Origin: Actinomadura citrea
GTDB lineage: Bacteria; Actinomycetota; Actinomycetes; Streptosporangiales; Streptosporangiaceae
Assembly (NCBI RefSeq): GCF_013409045.1
Contig: NZ_JACCBT010000001.1
Coordinates: 8,162,669 to 8,226,668, forward strand
Reading direction: 5' to 3'
DNA length: 64,000 bases
Shown: in pieces, positions 50,867-61,202 of the stretch
Position numbering within the stretch: the stretch's first letter is position 1
How the letters are laid out: the number at the start of each line of letters is the position of its first letter
Made by a program: the position numbers and the translations under genes
Notes under the pieces: model-generated
The model's database searches: none
Told to the model about the DNA's origin: nothing
What the model saw: only the letters and a program-made list of their open reading frames with translations

Positions 50867-51555
50867 GCGATCGACTCCTCTCTGGCCATCGCCCGGAGCC
50901 GGGCCAGGGCCCGGTGCTGCGCGACCCGTACCGCCCCCGCGGACATGCCCAGCACATTACCGGTCTCCTCCGCCGACAGGCCCGCGACGACCCGCAGCAG
51001 CACCAGTTCGCGCTGGTGCTCGGGCAGCCGGGTGAGCAGGTCGCGGGCGCGCTGCGCCTCGATGTAGCGGACCACCGTCTCCTCGGGGCCCGGGCGGTCG
51101 TCCGGACCGTCCGGCAGGTCCTCGGTGGGCACGGCGGCGCGGACCGCGCTGCGCAGCGCGTCCGCGATCTTGTGCGCGGCGATGCCGAAGACGAAGGACG
51201 CGAACGGCCGGCCCATGTCCCGGTAGCGCGGCAGGGCCGACAGGACGGCGATGCAGACCTCCTGCGCCACGTCGTCGGCGATGTGGTACTGCCCGGAGAC
51301 CCGGCCGAGCCGGGCGCGGCAGTACCGGACGATCATGGGACGCACCTCGGCGATGAGGATCTCGATGGCACCCGGGTCGCCCTGCACGGCGAGATGGGTC
51401 AGCTCCTTGAGGTCGCCGTCACCGGCGTCCGCGGCGCGCAGCGCCCGAGCCGAACGGGCGGTGTCGCGGGGGGCGGGAGGTGCCGGCCCGTTCGAGGGGT
51501 CGGCGGCGCGCGCGCTCACGGTCCCGGCGAAGCATCCCTCGGTCACGTCAAGCAT
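50863..51555 (-). CDS. sigD: ECF-type RNA polymerase sigma factor SigD
   Basis: A 230-residue ECF sigma factor. Region 2 is at about 55-130 (EVRPMIVRYCRARLGRVSG, ADDVAQEVCIAVLSALPRYRD), and region 4 at about 165-225 (LTRLPEHQRELVLLRVVAGLS, GMSAGAVRVAQHRALARLR). Its place upstream of rsdA and near guaB identifies the SigD group, linked to stationary-phase and ppGpp responses in mycobacteria. ATG 51555 is used; an ATG ten codons upstream is possible. The N-terminal 50 residues are variable. Confidence 0.9.
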   Translation of the reverse strand: MLDVTEGCFAGTVSARAADPSNGPAPPAPRDTARSARALRAADAGDGDLKELTHLAVQGDPGAIEILIAEVRPMIVRYCRARLGRVSGQYHIADDVAQEVCIAVLSALPRYRDMGRPFASFVFGIAAHKIADALRSAVRAAVPTEDLPDGPDDRPGPEETVVRYIEAQRARDLLTRLPEHQRELVLLRVVAGLSAEETGNVLGMSAGAVRVAQHRALARLRAMAREESIA

Positions 51556-51674
51556 GATGCCCAGCACCCCCGGGCGTGTCTCCACTGTCCTCTACAACGG
51601 AATGGTCACAGTGCGGGAGCGAACCTGGAGTTACTACGCGTCGTGGTCATCATGCTGCCGGGCGTGGCGGACTT

Positions 51675-51706
51675 TTCCCGGCGGGAAGACGCTTCTCCCG
51701 GCGGGA
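51675..51706. promoter_or_regulatory. Two tandem palindromes upstream of sigD
   Basis: TTCCCGGCGGGAA (51675-51687) and TCCCGGCGGGA (51696-51706) repeat the same palindrome with a 20-bp spacing, about 120-150 bp before the sigD start. Tandem operators on the same DNA face are likely for a dimeric regulator. Confidence 0.45.
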
Positions 51707-51754
51707 ACGCGATCCGTCCGGCGCCCCCACCGGCACAGCACCTCCGCCAGACGC

Positions 51755-51790
51755 GGTGAGACCCCCGCCCGGACGGACGGGGGTCTCACC
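51755..51790 (-). terminator. groEL terminator
   Basis: A perfect 13-bp stem (GGTGAGACCCCCG 51755-51767, CGGGGGTCTCACC 51778-51790) with a 10-nt loop, 40 bp past the groEL stop. Serves the leftward groESL message. Confidence 0.85.
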
Positions 51791-51830
51791 TGTGCTTCCC
51801 GGACGGGACGAGCCCGCCGGTCGGCCGATC

Positions 51831-53459
<1,629 letters not shown>

Positions 53460-53544
53460 GCGGATACTCCTCTTTCACGCGATCCGCCCCGGCGGGCCGC
53501 CCGAAGGCGGCGCCGACCGGGGCGGGTGCATCACGTCTCGGTGA

Positions 53545-53853
53545 TTACTTCTCGATGACCGCGAGCACGTCGCGGGCCGAGAGGACGAGGTAGTCCTCGC
53601 CGTTGTACTTGACCTCGGTGCCGCCGTACTTGCTGTAGAGCACGACCTCGCCGACCTTGACGTCGACGGGGACGCGCTCGCCCTTGTCGTCGACGCGACC
53701 CGGGCCAACGGCAAGGACGGTGCCCTCCTGGGGCTTCTCCTTGGCGGTGTCCGGAATCACCAGGCCCGACGCGGTGGTGGTCTCGGCCTCAAGCGGCTGG
53801 ACGACGATGCGGTCCTCAAGCGGCTTGAGAACAACCTTGGTGGCGGTCGTCAC
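53545..53853 (-). CDS. groES: Co-chaperonin GroES
   Basis: A 102-residue co-chaperonin. It carries KPLEDRIVVQPLEAETTTASGLVIPD, split as LEDRIVVQPLEAE (residues 11-23) and the mobile loop TTTASGLVIPD (24-34) that contacts GroEL, then VGDVLYSKYGGTEVKY-type residues (VGEVVLYSKYGGTEV). GTG 53853 follows GGGGAGGTCAGATC; an upstream frame is not used. First gene of groESL. Confidence 0.97.
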   Translation of the reverse strand: MTTATKVVLKPLEDRIVVQPLEAETTTASGLVIPDTAKEKPQEGTVLAVGPGRVDDKGERVPVDVKVGEVVLYSKYGGTEVKYNGEDYLVLSARDVLAVIEK

Positions 53854-53977
53854 GATCTGACCTCCCCTTCGATTGGTCCTCGGCCGGCCATGGATGACCG
53901 ACCAGCACATGTGACAGAAGAGGCGACCCTGGACCGGCCTGCCGTCGCGGGTGCCAGACCGACCTTCGTCGCTGTAT

Positions 53978-54004
53978 TTGGCACTCTACCCTTGAGAGTG
54001 CCAG
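53978..54004. promoter_or_regulatory. CIRCE operator for HrcA upstream of groES
   Basis: TTGGCACTC, nine-base spacer, GAGTGCCAG: matches the CIRCE consensus TTAGCACTC-N9-GAGTGCTAA with two changes in each outer trio. It lies 124 bp before the groES start and so places the operon under HrcA heat-shock repression. Confidence 0.9.
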
Positions 54005-54119
54005 TCGTGAGACTATTCCGTGCCCGTTGGCCCGTCAACACGGACACGAGCCCGCCCGGCGGCCGTCTCCGGGCGTTCACCGGCCCCCGGTCTCCGGCTC
54101 TGCCGCTAACTTCCACCCT

Positions 54120-55364
54120 ATGGACATCGCGTCGTTCCGGGTCCTGCGCACCCCCTCCGGCCAGGCGCTCCTCAGGGAGACGGCCGAGGCGGACGTGAGC
54201 GAGGACGGCCTGCTCGCCACGGCATCACGGCTGCGCGAGCGGCACGAGCCCCCGCTCGTGGCCGCCGCGCTGACGCAGGTCCGGCTGCGGGAAAGGGCCC
54301 GGGCCAAGTTCGGGGCGGACGCCGACCGCATGTATTTCACGCAGGCGGGGCTTGAGCAGTCGACCCGCGCGAGCGTGGCGGCCTACCGTGCCGGACGGTT
54401 CGCGGATCGGCTGCCCGGCGCGCGTGTGCTGGAACTGGGATGCGGGATAGGCGCCGACCTCATCGCCCGAGCGCGCGCGGGCCTGGCCGGGGAAGGCGTG
54501 GAGCTGGACCCGCTGACCGCTGAGGTGGCTCGCGCCAACGTGGCCGCCTTCGGACTGGAGGGTCTCGCCTCTGTACGGGTCGGGGACGCCACCGAGGAGG
54601 ATCCGTCCGGGTTCGATGCGGTCTTCGCCGATCCTGGACGGCGCACGGCACGGGGCCGTGTCTTCGATCCCCGTTCGTACGAGCCGCCGCTCGACGTCGT
54701 CCTGGCCATGGCCGGCCAGGTGCCCGCGGCCTGCGTGAAGGTCGCGCCCGGCATTCCGCATGAGGCAGTACCGGACGACGCGGAGGCCGAGTGGGTCTCG
54801 GTCGGGGGTGACGTCAAGGAAGCGGCCCTGTGGCTGGGCGGGCTCGCAGGCGACGTGGGCCGGCGGGCCACTCTCCTCGCGTCCGACACCTACCTCTCGG
54901 ACCTCTCGGGCTCAGAGCCCCAGGTGCGGACTCTGACTCCCCGGGGGCTGGGCGACCCGGACGTACGCGCGTGGGGCCGTTACCTGTACGAGCCTGACGG
55001 CGCCGTGATCCGGGCCCACCTGGTCGGCGAAGTCGCGGAACTGGTCGGCGGCGGCTTGGCGGACCCTCACATCGCCTACGTCACGTCCGACGAGCTGCGC
55101 CCGACGCCCTTCGCCTCCGCCTACGAGGTGGAGGACGTGCTCCCGTTCTCAGTGAAGCGGCTGCGCGCCGAGTTGCGCCGCCGCGAGATCGGCGTGCTGA
55201 CCGTCAAGAAGCGCGGCTCCGCCGTGGACGTCGACCGGCTCCGCCGCGACCTCGGTTTCGGCGGGCGCCGCGCGGGACGCCGCGCCAAGGAGCTGACCCT
55301 CGTGGTGACGCGCGTCGGACGCGACCCCGTCGCCCTGCTGACGCACCCCGTCGCCGGGGCCTGA
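54120..55364 (+). CDS. THUMP-like domain SAM-dependent methyltransferase
   Basis: A 414-residue protein. The methyltransferase core has motif I VLELGCGIGADLIARA near 102-117, GVELDPLTAEVARANV near 126-141 and VFADPGRR near 172-179, where the DPxRR element suggests an RNA base methyltransferase-like active site. The C-terminal part (RPTPFASAYEVEDVLPFSVK, then LTVKKRGSAVDVDRLRRDL) matches the THUMP-like domain seen with these enzymes in actinobacteria. ATG 54120 is used although an open frame extends upstream. The target is unknown. Confidence 0.86.
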   Translation: MDIASFRVLRTPSGQALLRETAEADVSEDGLLATASRLRERHEPPLVAAALTQVRLRERARAKFGADADRMYFTQAGLEQSTRASVAAYRAGRFADRLPGARVLELGCGIGADLIARARAGLAGEGVELDPLTAEVARANVAAFGLEGLASVRVGDATEEDPSGFDAVFADPGRRTARGRVFDPRSYEPPLDVVLAMAGQVPAACVKVAPGIPHEAVPDDAEAEWVSVGGDVKEAALWLGGLAGDVGRRATLLASDTYLSDLSGSEPQVRTLTPRGLGDPDVRAWGRYLYEPDGAVIRAHLVGEVAELVGGGLADPHIAYVTSDELRPTPFASAYEVEDVLPFSVKRLRAELRRREIGVLTVKKRGSAVDVDRLRRDLGFGGRRAGRRAKELTLVVTRVGRDPVALLTHPVAGA

Positions 55365-56026
55365 CCGGCCTGCCACGGGGCCGGACCCGCCCGGAACGGG
55401 CGCCGCCCCGCAACCCTGCCCAAAGATCTTCCCCTCGGCGGCGCAATGCCAAGAGGGACCGGGCGACGCGCCACGGCGGTGCAAATCATCGACGCTTTCC
55501 GGCATTGCGCGCACCAGGGATTGCGGCCGCCCGGCAAGGGCACGGCGCGGCGCGGGAATCGGCGCACCGAGATCAACCGGCGCGAAAAACACCAAGGCAG
55601 GTTCACCCGCCGGGACACCGGCTCCCCGAAAGCCCTCCCGAAAAGGCCCGGATCCCGCCCCGCCGCATCACGCCCGTCGCACGCGCATCAGGTCGGCGTG
55701 GCCCCCCGCCGGGTTCGGGAACTGCCGATGTTGGACGAGATGTACGGACAGAACGACACCCGGAACGCCGGACCCGTCCCGCACCGCCCGCCACCGTCCA
55801 CCCCACAACTCCCACCAAGAAGGGCAATAACCGCGAAGCAGGAAATTCGCCATACACCCGGCGATATCTCGCTATCCCACCTAGTCGGATAACAGGCGCA
55901 TTCCGCAGAACTCGCAATCTTCTCTGCTACCCGTTTTAGCCGCGCTCTACACGCACTACAGTGGCCACTCCAGAGATTCATTTGCCGTGCGTCATTTCGT
56001 CGCGCCGGCACACGAAGGAGCATCGG
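55365..56026. other. Long intergenic region upstream of the coiled-coil gene
   Basis: 662 bp with no credible gene. The last 200 bp (about 55820-55960) are A/T-richer and probably hold the promoter of the coiled-coil gene. A frame at 55446-55892 exists but has atypical composition (Arg/Pro/Thr-rich, no known pattern). I saw no tRNA, known riboswitch or clear terminator. Confidence 0.4.
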
Positions 56027-57676
56027 GTGGAAACGAATCACAACTTCCTGCAGACAGGGGGTCAACCGGTCTCGGATCGGATGCGGGAGTTGCTCGCCCG
56101 TGCGGCGCAGGACCACGTCTACGAACAGCGCTCACAGGGGCAGGTCCTGGACGAGATCCGCCAGCGACTCGAAGGCATGGAGTGGCTTCTCCGCGAGGTC
56201 CGGGAGCGGGAGCTCACCGGGCTGACCGGGCAGATCGAGAGCGTTCGCGGGCAGGTCGACGACCTGTCCGGCAAGCCCCCTGAATGGGCCGAGGGCCTGG
56301 CCGAGCACATCGAGGCGTTCGGCGAGCGGGTCAAGCCCGTCGCCGAGCTGCCCGCACTGTGGGCCGACGTCGGCGTGGTGGCCGAGAACGTCGACGAGGG
56401 CCTGACCCGCATCCAGGCCGTCCTCGACTCCGCGCAGCAGATCACCGACGCCACGCAGCAGGCGTCGCAGCGCATGGACGAGATGACCAAGCGGCTGGAC
56501 AAGCTCCAGGGCAGCATGGAGGCCGCGTCCGTCCGCTTCAACCGGCTCGACAAGTCGCTCGCCGAGCTCGGCCACCGGTCCGAGCGGCTCGAACACTCGG
56601 TCAACGGGGTCACGTCACGGGTCGACCAGGCGCTCGGCGAGATGGCCGAGCGGATGGAGCAGGGTCTTGAGGCGGTCAACGGCCGGGTCGAGGGCGTCGG
56701 CGGCCGCCTCGACGGGCTCGACGGGCGCCTGGACGGCGTCGACGGCCGCCTCGAAGGGGTGTCGGGCAAACTGGGCGGGCTGGACGGCCGGTTCGAGAGC
56801 GTCGACGGCCGCCTCGACGGGCTCGGCGAGCGGATCAAACGGCTGCCCGCCACGCTGGAGATCGCCGAGGTGCACCGGCTGCTGGCCGAGCTGGCGCAGC
56901 GCCCCGCGGCCGAGTACGGCGACCGGTTCGACGCGCTGGAGAAGCACCTCGCCGAGGCCGTCGACCCGCTGATCGAGGAGTTGCGCGCCCGGCCGGACCG
57001 CGACGAGGTCAAGGCCACCATGTCGCAGATCGCCGAGACCGCCTACAGCGACGTCGCCAAGCGCATGGACGAGTTCTCCCGCAGGTTCGAGGACGTGCAC
57101 GACGACGTCCGCAAGCGCATCGAGAACATCCACGAGGAGGTCACCAAGCGGGTCGACAGCGCGCTGGAGGAGTTCACCACGCAGGTCGACATCGTCTCCC
57201 GCCGCGTCGAGTCGGTGCACACCGACGTCGCCAAGCAGGTCGAGTCCGTGCACAGCGAGATGTCGCGGCAGGTCAGCGGGGTCCACCACGACTTCGGCAA
57301 GCGGATCGGCGACATCCACGAGGACGTCACGCGGCAGGTCGGCAGCATCCACGACGACGTCGCCAAGCAGGTCGGGACCATGCAGGAGGACGTCGCGCGG
57401 CAGGTCGGCGGCGTGCAGTCCGAATTCGCGAGGCGGGTGGAGAGCATGCAGGACGAGGCGGCGCGGCGCGCCGACGCGGCGCAGGCGGATGTCGCCAAGC
57501 GCTTCTCCCATGTCGAGGACGAGGTCGGCCGGAAGATGGACGGCGTCCACGACGATGTGTCCAAGCAGGTCAACGCGGTGCACGAGGACGTGCTGAAGCG
57601 GCTGTCCACCCTGGAGGAGACGATGCTCGCGCTCGCCGAGGCGCTGCTGCGTCCCCGCCGCGAGACCAAGGACTGA
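56027..57676 (+). CDS. Long coiled-coil protein switching from 7- to 11-residue repeats
   Basis: A 549-residue, almost wholly helical protein without membrane segments. Residues 219-267 are seven perfect-length heptads of the type GRLDGLD. Residues 354-525 are fifteen 11-residue units of the type VGSIHDDVAKQ, broken once by a 7-residue unit at 387-393. Between lie ordinary heptad segments. Eleven-residue periodicity favours right-handed or nearly straight coils, as in apolipoprotein-like and tetrabrachion-type proteins. GTG start after GAAGGAGCATCGG. A terminator follows, so it is monocistronic. Probably a cytoskeletal, scaffold or membrane-surface protein; no family assigned. Confidence 0.85.
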   Translation: METNHNFLQTGGQPVSDRMRELLARAAQDHVYEQRSQGQVLDEIRQRLEGMEWLLREVRERELTGLTGQIESVRGQVDDLSGKPPEWAEGLAEHIEAFGERVKPVAELPALWADVGVVAENVDEGLTRIQAVLDSAQQITDATQQASQRMDEMTKRLDKLQGSMEAASVRFNRLDKSLAELGHRSERLEHSVNGVTSRVDQALGEMAERMEQGLEAVNGRVEGVGGRLDGLDGRLDGVDGRLEGVSGKLGGLDGRFESVDGRLDGLGERIKRLPATLEIAEVHRLLAELAQRPAAEYGDRFDALEKHLAEAVDPLIEELRARPDRDEVKATMSQIAETAYSDVAKRMDEFSRRFEDVHDDVRKRIENIHEEVTKRVDSALEEFTTQVDIVSRRVESVHTDVAKQVESVHSEMSRQVSGVHHDFGKRIGDIHEDVTRQVGSIHDDVAKQVGTMQEDVARQVGGVQSEFARRVESMQDEAARRADAAQADVAKRFSHVEDEVGRKMDGVHDDVSKQVNAVHEDVLKRLSTLEETMLALAEALLRPRRETKD

Positions 57677-57683
57677 CGAGCGT

Positions 57684-57713
57684 CCGGGTGGGGCCGGCGC
57701 GGGCCCCACCCGG
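57684..57713 (+). terminator. Terminator after the coiled-coil gene
   Basis: A 12-bp stem CCGGGTGGGGCC/GGCCCCACCCGG (57684-57695 and 57702-57713) with a 6-nt loop, 8 bp after the stop. Confidence 0.75.
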
Positions 57714-57862
57714 CATTCGAATACCTTCCGGTATCCGCGGCGTTCGTCCCGCGAACCGCCGGGACGACCGAAGATGCTGCCCTCATGTCACCCCGATGAC
57801 GTGCGCTTTGTTACTTTCCGTCTTCACAAAATCACTCCCAATACCCTTCGGAATCCGTTTTC

Positions 57863-58801
57863 ATGGACCAGGTGACCCACCTACCGGCTCCCTGCCTGCC
57901 GACCGGCGTCCCGCCCGGGCACACCACCCTGCGATGGGTGGAGGAGTGCCTCGGCAAGGGCGCCGAGGTCCGCATGGTGCGGCCCCTCGCCGGCGGCTCC
58001 GCCCACGCCAACCACGCCCTCCTCGTCGAGAGCCGCTCCGGCGAGGCGCACCACCTCGTCCTGCGCCGCTGGACCTCCCGCGAGGCCGCCCCCCGCCGCT
58101 GCTACGGCGACGCCGAGTTCTCCCCCGAGCGCGAGATCGCGGCGCTCGCGCTGCTCGCCGGCTGCGCGATCCCGACACCGTCCCTGGTGGCCGCCGACCC
58201 GTCGGGCGCCTACTGCGACGTCCCCGCCCTGCTCATCACCCGGCTCGCGGGCCACCCGCCGCGCCCGTCCCACGACGACCTGCCCGAGTACCTGATCCAG
58301 CTGGCCGCCGCGCTGCTGGCGGTGCACGAGCTGAACGGCGCGTCCACGATGCCGCCGTACGTCCCGCACAACCGCCTCGACGCGCGGCTCGCGCCCAAGC
58401 ACGCGCTCCGTCCCGACCTGTGGGAACGCGCCTTCGAGGTCGCCGCCCGGCCCGCCCCGGAGGCGCCCGCCCGGTTCATCCACCGCGACTACCACGCCGA
58501 CAACACGCTGTGGTCCTTCGGCAGGCTCACCGGCGTCGTCGACTGGTCGGACGCCTCGTCCGGCCCCATCTCCGTCGACATCGCCTGCATGCGCCGCGGC
58601 CTTGCGCTGCGCTACGGCGCGTCCGTCGCCGACCGCTTCCTGTGCTCCTTCGACCAGGTCTCCGGCGGCCACGAGCACGACCCGTACTGGGACGTCCGCG
58701 GCCTCCTCGACCTGCTCCCCGAGGACGGCGCCCGCACGCTCGACGAACCCCAGGTCCCCCTCTACGAGGACTACCTCGACAGGCTCCTCGCCCAGTGCTG
58801 A
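57863..58801 (+). CDS. Aminoglycoside phosphotransferase (APH) family small-molecule kinase
   Basis: A 312-residue kinase-like protein. The catalytic loop FIHRDYHADNTLW (near 211-223) contains the Brenner motif HxDxxxxN, and GVVDWSDASSGPISVDIACM (near 229-248) gives the metal-binding DWxD. An N-terminal lobe with LVLRRW (Arg in place of some of the family's Lys environment) is present. Such enzymes phosphorylate aminoglycosides, choline, homoserine or other small molecules; no resistance phenotype should be assumed. ATG 57863 has a weak Shine-Dalgarno. Convergent with tsaD. Confidence 0.88.
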   Translation: MDQVTHLPAPCLPTGVPPGHTTLRWVEECLGKGAEVRMVRPLAGGSAHANHALLVESRSGEAHHLVLRRWTSREAAPRRCYGDAEFSPEREIAALALLAGCAIPTPSLVAADPSGAYCDVPALLITRLAGHPPRPSHDDLPEYLIQLAAALLAVHELNGASTMPPYVPHNRLDARLAPKHALRPDLWERAFEVAARPAPEAPARFIHRDYHADNTLWSFGRLTGVVDWSDASSGPISVDIACMRRGLALRYGASVADRFLCSFDQVSGGHEHDPYWDVRGLLDLLPEDGARTLDEPQVPLYEDYLDRLLAQC

Positions 58802-58815
58802 GGCGCCGCCCCACG

Positions 58816-58831
58816 GACGCGCCGGCGCGTC
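58816..58831. terminator. Palindrome between the APH gene and tsaD
   Basis: GACGCGCCGGCGCGTC is a perfect 16-bp palindrome in the 63-bp gap between converging stops. It could fold as a small hairpin and help terminate either gene; evidence is weak. Confidence 0.35.
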
Positions 58832-58864
58832 AGGCGCCCGGGGCGGGCGTGACGGCGCGCGCGT

Positions 58865-59899
58865 TCACAGGGTGACGGCCTCGACCGGGAGGCTGGAGTC
58901 GGCGGGCAGTTCCAGATCGGACGGACCGATGCCGGAGGCGACCAGCTCCGAGCCCAGGGCGGCGACCATGGCGCCGTTGTCGGTGCACAGCTTCGGGCGC
59001 GGAACGCGCAGGCGGACCCCGGCGTCCGCGCAACGTTCCGCGGCGAGCGCGCGCAGCCGCGAGTTGGCCGCGACGCCGCCGCCGATCAGCAGGTGGTCGA
59101 CGCCGTTGTCCTTGCAGACCTTCAGCGCCTTCCGCGTCAGGACGTCCACGACGGCCTCCTGGAAGGACGCCGCGACGTCGGCGACCGGGACGGGCTCACC
59201 CGCGCGCTCCTTCGCCTCCACCCAGCGCGCCACGGCGGTCTTCAGGCCCGAGAACGAGAAGTCGTAGGTGCCGTCGTTGTACTTGCCGCGCGGGAACGCG
59301 ATCGCGGCCGGGTCGCCCTCGCGGGCCATGCGGTCGATGACGGGGCCGCCGGGGAACCCGAGGTCGAGGACGCGGGCGACCTTGTCGAACGCCTCGCCCG
59401 CCGCGTCGTCCACCGTGCCGCCGAGGGGCCGGACGTCGCCCGCCACGTCCGGGACCAGCAGCAGGGAGGAGTGGCCGCCCGAGACCAGCATCGCCACGCA
59501 CGGCTTCGGCAGCGGGCCGTGTTCGAGCTGGTCGACGCAGACGTGCGCGGCCAGGTGGTTGACGCCGTAGAGCGGCTTGCCGAGCGACAGCGCGTACGCC
59601 TTGGCGGCCGCGACGCCGACCATCAGCGCGCCCGGCAGCCCCGGGCCCGCGGTGACCGCGAGCGCGTCCACGTCGGTGAACGCCACCCCGGCGTCCGCGA
59701 GCGCGCGCTCGACGGTCGGCCCCATCGCCTCCAGGTGCGCCCGCGACGCGACCTCCGGCACGACGCCGCCGAACCGGGCGTGCTGGTCCACGCTGGAGGC
59801 GATCGCGTCCGCCAGCAGCGTGTGCCCGCGCACGATCCCGACCCCGGTCTCGTCGCAGGACGTCTCGATGCCGAGCACCAGTGGCTCGTCCCGAATCAC
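58865..59899 (-). CDS. tsaD: tRNA N6-adenosine threonylcarbamoyltransferase TsaD
   Basis: A 344-residue Kae1/TsaD enzyme that installs the t6A modification at tRNA position 37 with TsaB and TsaE. LGIETSCDETGV near 9-20, metal-binding His115 and His119 (NHLAAHV), VSGGHSSL near 143-150, GGGVAANSRLR near 275-285 and CTDNGAM near 306-312. GTG start after GGGAGACTCAC. Follows rimI and tsaB in a leftward operon. Confidence 0.96.
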   Translation of the reverse strand: MIRDEPLVLGIETSCDETGVGIVRGHTLLADAIASSVDQHARFGGVVPEVASRAHLEAMGPTVERALADAGVAFTDVDALAVTAGPGLPGALMVGVAAAKAYALSLGKPLYGVNHLAAHVCVDQLEHGPLPKPCVAMLVSGGHSSLLLVPDVAGDVRPLGGTVDDAAGEAFDKVARVLDLGFPGGPVIDRMAREGDPAAIAFPRGKYNDGTYDFSFSGLKTAVARWVEAKERAGEPVPVADVAASFQEAVVDVLTRKALKVCKDNGVDHLLIGGGVAANSRLRALAAERCADAGVRLRVPRPKLCTDNGAMVAALGSELVASGIGPSDLELPADSSLPVEAVTL

Positions 59900-59966
59900 G
59901 TGAGTCTCCCTGTCTCCCCGTTCGCCCTGTCCCGCCCGCTTCCAGGGCGCCTTCTGCCGCTCCGGC

Positions 59967-60458
59967 TCATTCGGCTCTGGTGAAGCCCATGGGCGGACGG
60001 TCGCGGAGCTTGCGGCACATGACGATCGCGTCCACGTCCGAGGGCTGGTAGTAGCGCTTGCGGATGCCGACCCGCTCGAAGCCGAACCGCTCGTAGAGGC
60101 GGTGGGCGGCGTCGTTGTCGGCCCGGACCTCCAGGAACACCGACTCGCTGCCGCGCCGGACGGCCTCCTCCAGCAGGGCGGTGAGCAGCACCGCGCCGAT
60201 GCCGCCCTTGCGGCGGTCCGCGCGCACCCCGATGGTCTGCACGTCGGCCTGCCCGCCCGCCGCCGCCAGGCCCGCGTAGCCGACGATCTCGCCGCCGGGC
60301 GCCTCCGCGACGACGTAGTACCGGGTGCGTGGCTGGTCGGCGAGCTCGCCGGCGAGCATCTCCTCGCTCCAGGCGTCCTCCGGGAACAGCGCCCGGTCCA
60401 GCCGGTGGACGACCGGAAGGTCCGCACCGGTCATGGGCCGCAGGACGACGTCGCTCAC
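59967..60458 (-). CDS. rimI: Ribosomal-protein-alanine N-acetyltransferase RimI
   Basis: A 163-residue GNAT acetyltransferase. The acetyl-CoA loop is VRADRRKGGIGAVLL near 77-91 (R/QxxGxG/A-like), followed by FLEVRADNDAAHRLYERFGF near 107-126, a hallmark of RimI. It acetylates the N-terminus of ribosomal protein S18, and is commonly located between tsaB and tsaD. GTG start overlaps the tsaB stop by four bases (GTGA). Confidence 0.93.
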   Translation of the reverse strand: MSDVVLRPMTGADLPVVHRLDRALFPEDAWSEEMLAGELADQPRTRYYVVAEAPGGEIVGYAGLAAAGGQADVQTIGVRADRRKGGIGAVLLTALLEEAVRRGSESVFLEVRADNDAAHRLYERFGFERVGIRKRYYQPSDVDAIVMCRKLRDRPPMGFTRAE

Positions 60459-61135
60459 GCCGGCGTCACCTTCTTGCGGGGGCCCGGCTCCTTCGCGTCC
60501 GGCCGGCGCAGGTAGAGGGGCTCCGGCGGCAGCAGCTCGGGCCCCTTCAGGCCCGACAGCCGCGCGACGGCCAGCTCGGCGAGGGCGCTCGCGGTGGGCA
60601 GCAGCGGCTCGTGCCCGGACTCTCCGAGGACCTCCGGGTACAGGGCCGCGCCCTCGCCCACGACGGGCAGCCCCTCGGGCGCGCCCTTCAGGACGTCCGC
60701 CGCCGGGCCCACGGCGGGCTCGGTGGCGCGGAACCGTGCCGAGTCGTACCGAGCCCAGTAGACCTCTTTGCGGCGGGCGTCGGTGGCGACGGCGAACGGC
60801 CCGTCCCGCTTCGTGGCCCAGGCCATGATGTCGAGCGTGCAGACACCGTGCACGGGAACGCTGAGCGCCTCGCCCATCGCACGGGCGGTGACCAGCCCGA
60901 CCCGCAGGCCCGTGTAGGGCCCCGGCCCGACGCCGACGGCGATCGCGCTGAGATCATCGGGCGCAGCCCCCGCCTCCGCCATCACCTCCGCGATGGACGG
61001 GGTGAGCAGCTCGGTGTGGCGCCGCCGGTCGACGGCCTCCGCCAGGCCGCGCGGCGCCGCGTCCTCGCCGGGAATCCACTCGTACAGCGCCACGGTGATC
61101 GCGGCGGTCGCGGTATCGAAAGCCAAGACCAGCAC
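60455..61135 (-). CDS. tsaB: tRNA t6A biosynthesis protein TsaB
   Basis: A 226-residue ASKHA-fold partner of TsaD. LVLAFDTATAAITVAL near 2-17 and VGVGPGPYTGLRVGLVTARAMG near 67-88 are the TsaB signatures. It lacks the metal-binding His pair of TsaD, as is normal for this regulatory subunit. GTG start at 61135 with a weak Shine-Dalgarno. First gene of tsaB-rimI-tsaD, with rimI overlapping by four bases. Confidence 0.95.
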   Translation of the reverse strand: MLVLAFDTATAAITVALYEWIPGEDAAPRGLAEAVDRRRHTELLTPSIAEVMAEAGAAPDDLSAIAVGVGPGPYTGLRVGLVTARAMGEALSVPVHGVCTLDIMAWATKRDGPFAVATDARRKEVYWARYDSARFRATEPAVGPAADVLKGAPEGLPVVGEGAALYPEVLGESGHEPLLPTASALAELAVARLSGLKGPELLPPEPLYLRRPDAKEPGPRKKVTPA

Positions 61136-61202
61136 GGGTTGTAAGCCTACCGGCCGCCGGCACGGGGTGGTCCGGCTCTCGCCCAGCCGGGCTCAGGCGG
61201 GC

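Noticed and set aside
51586..51830. whiB-type gene between groEL and sigD
   Set aside because: No four-Cys WhiB frame on either strand; only tandem palindromes and the groEL terminator are found.
55446..55892. Possible gene in the region before the coiled-coil protein
   Set aside because: No Shine-Dalgarno, biased composition and no recognisable pattern.
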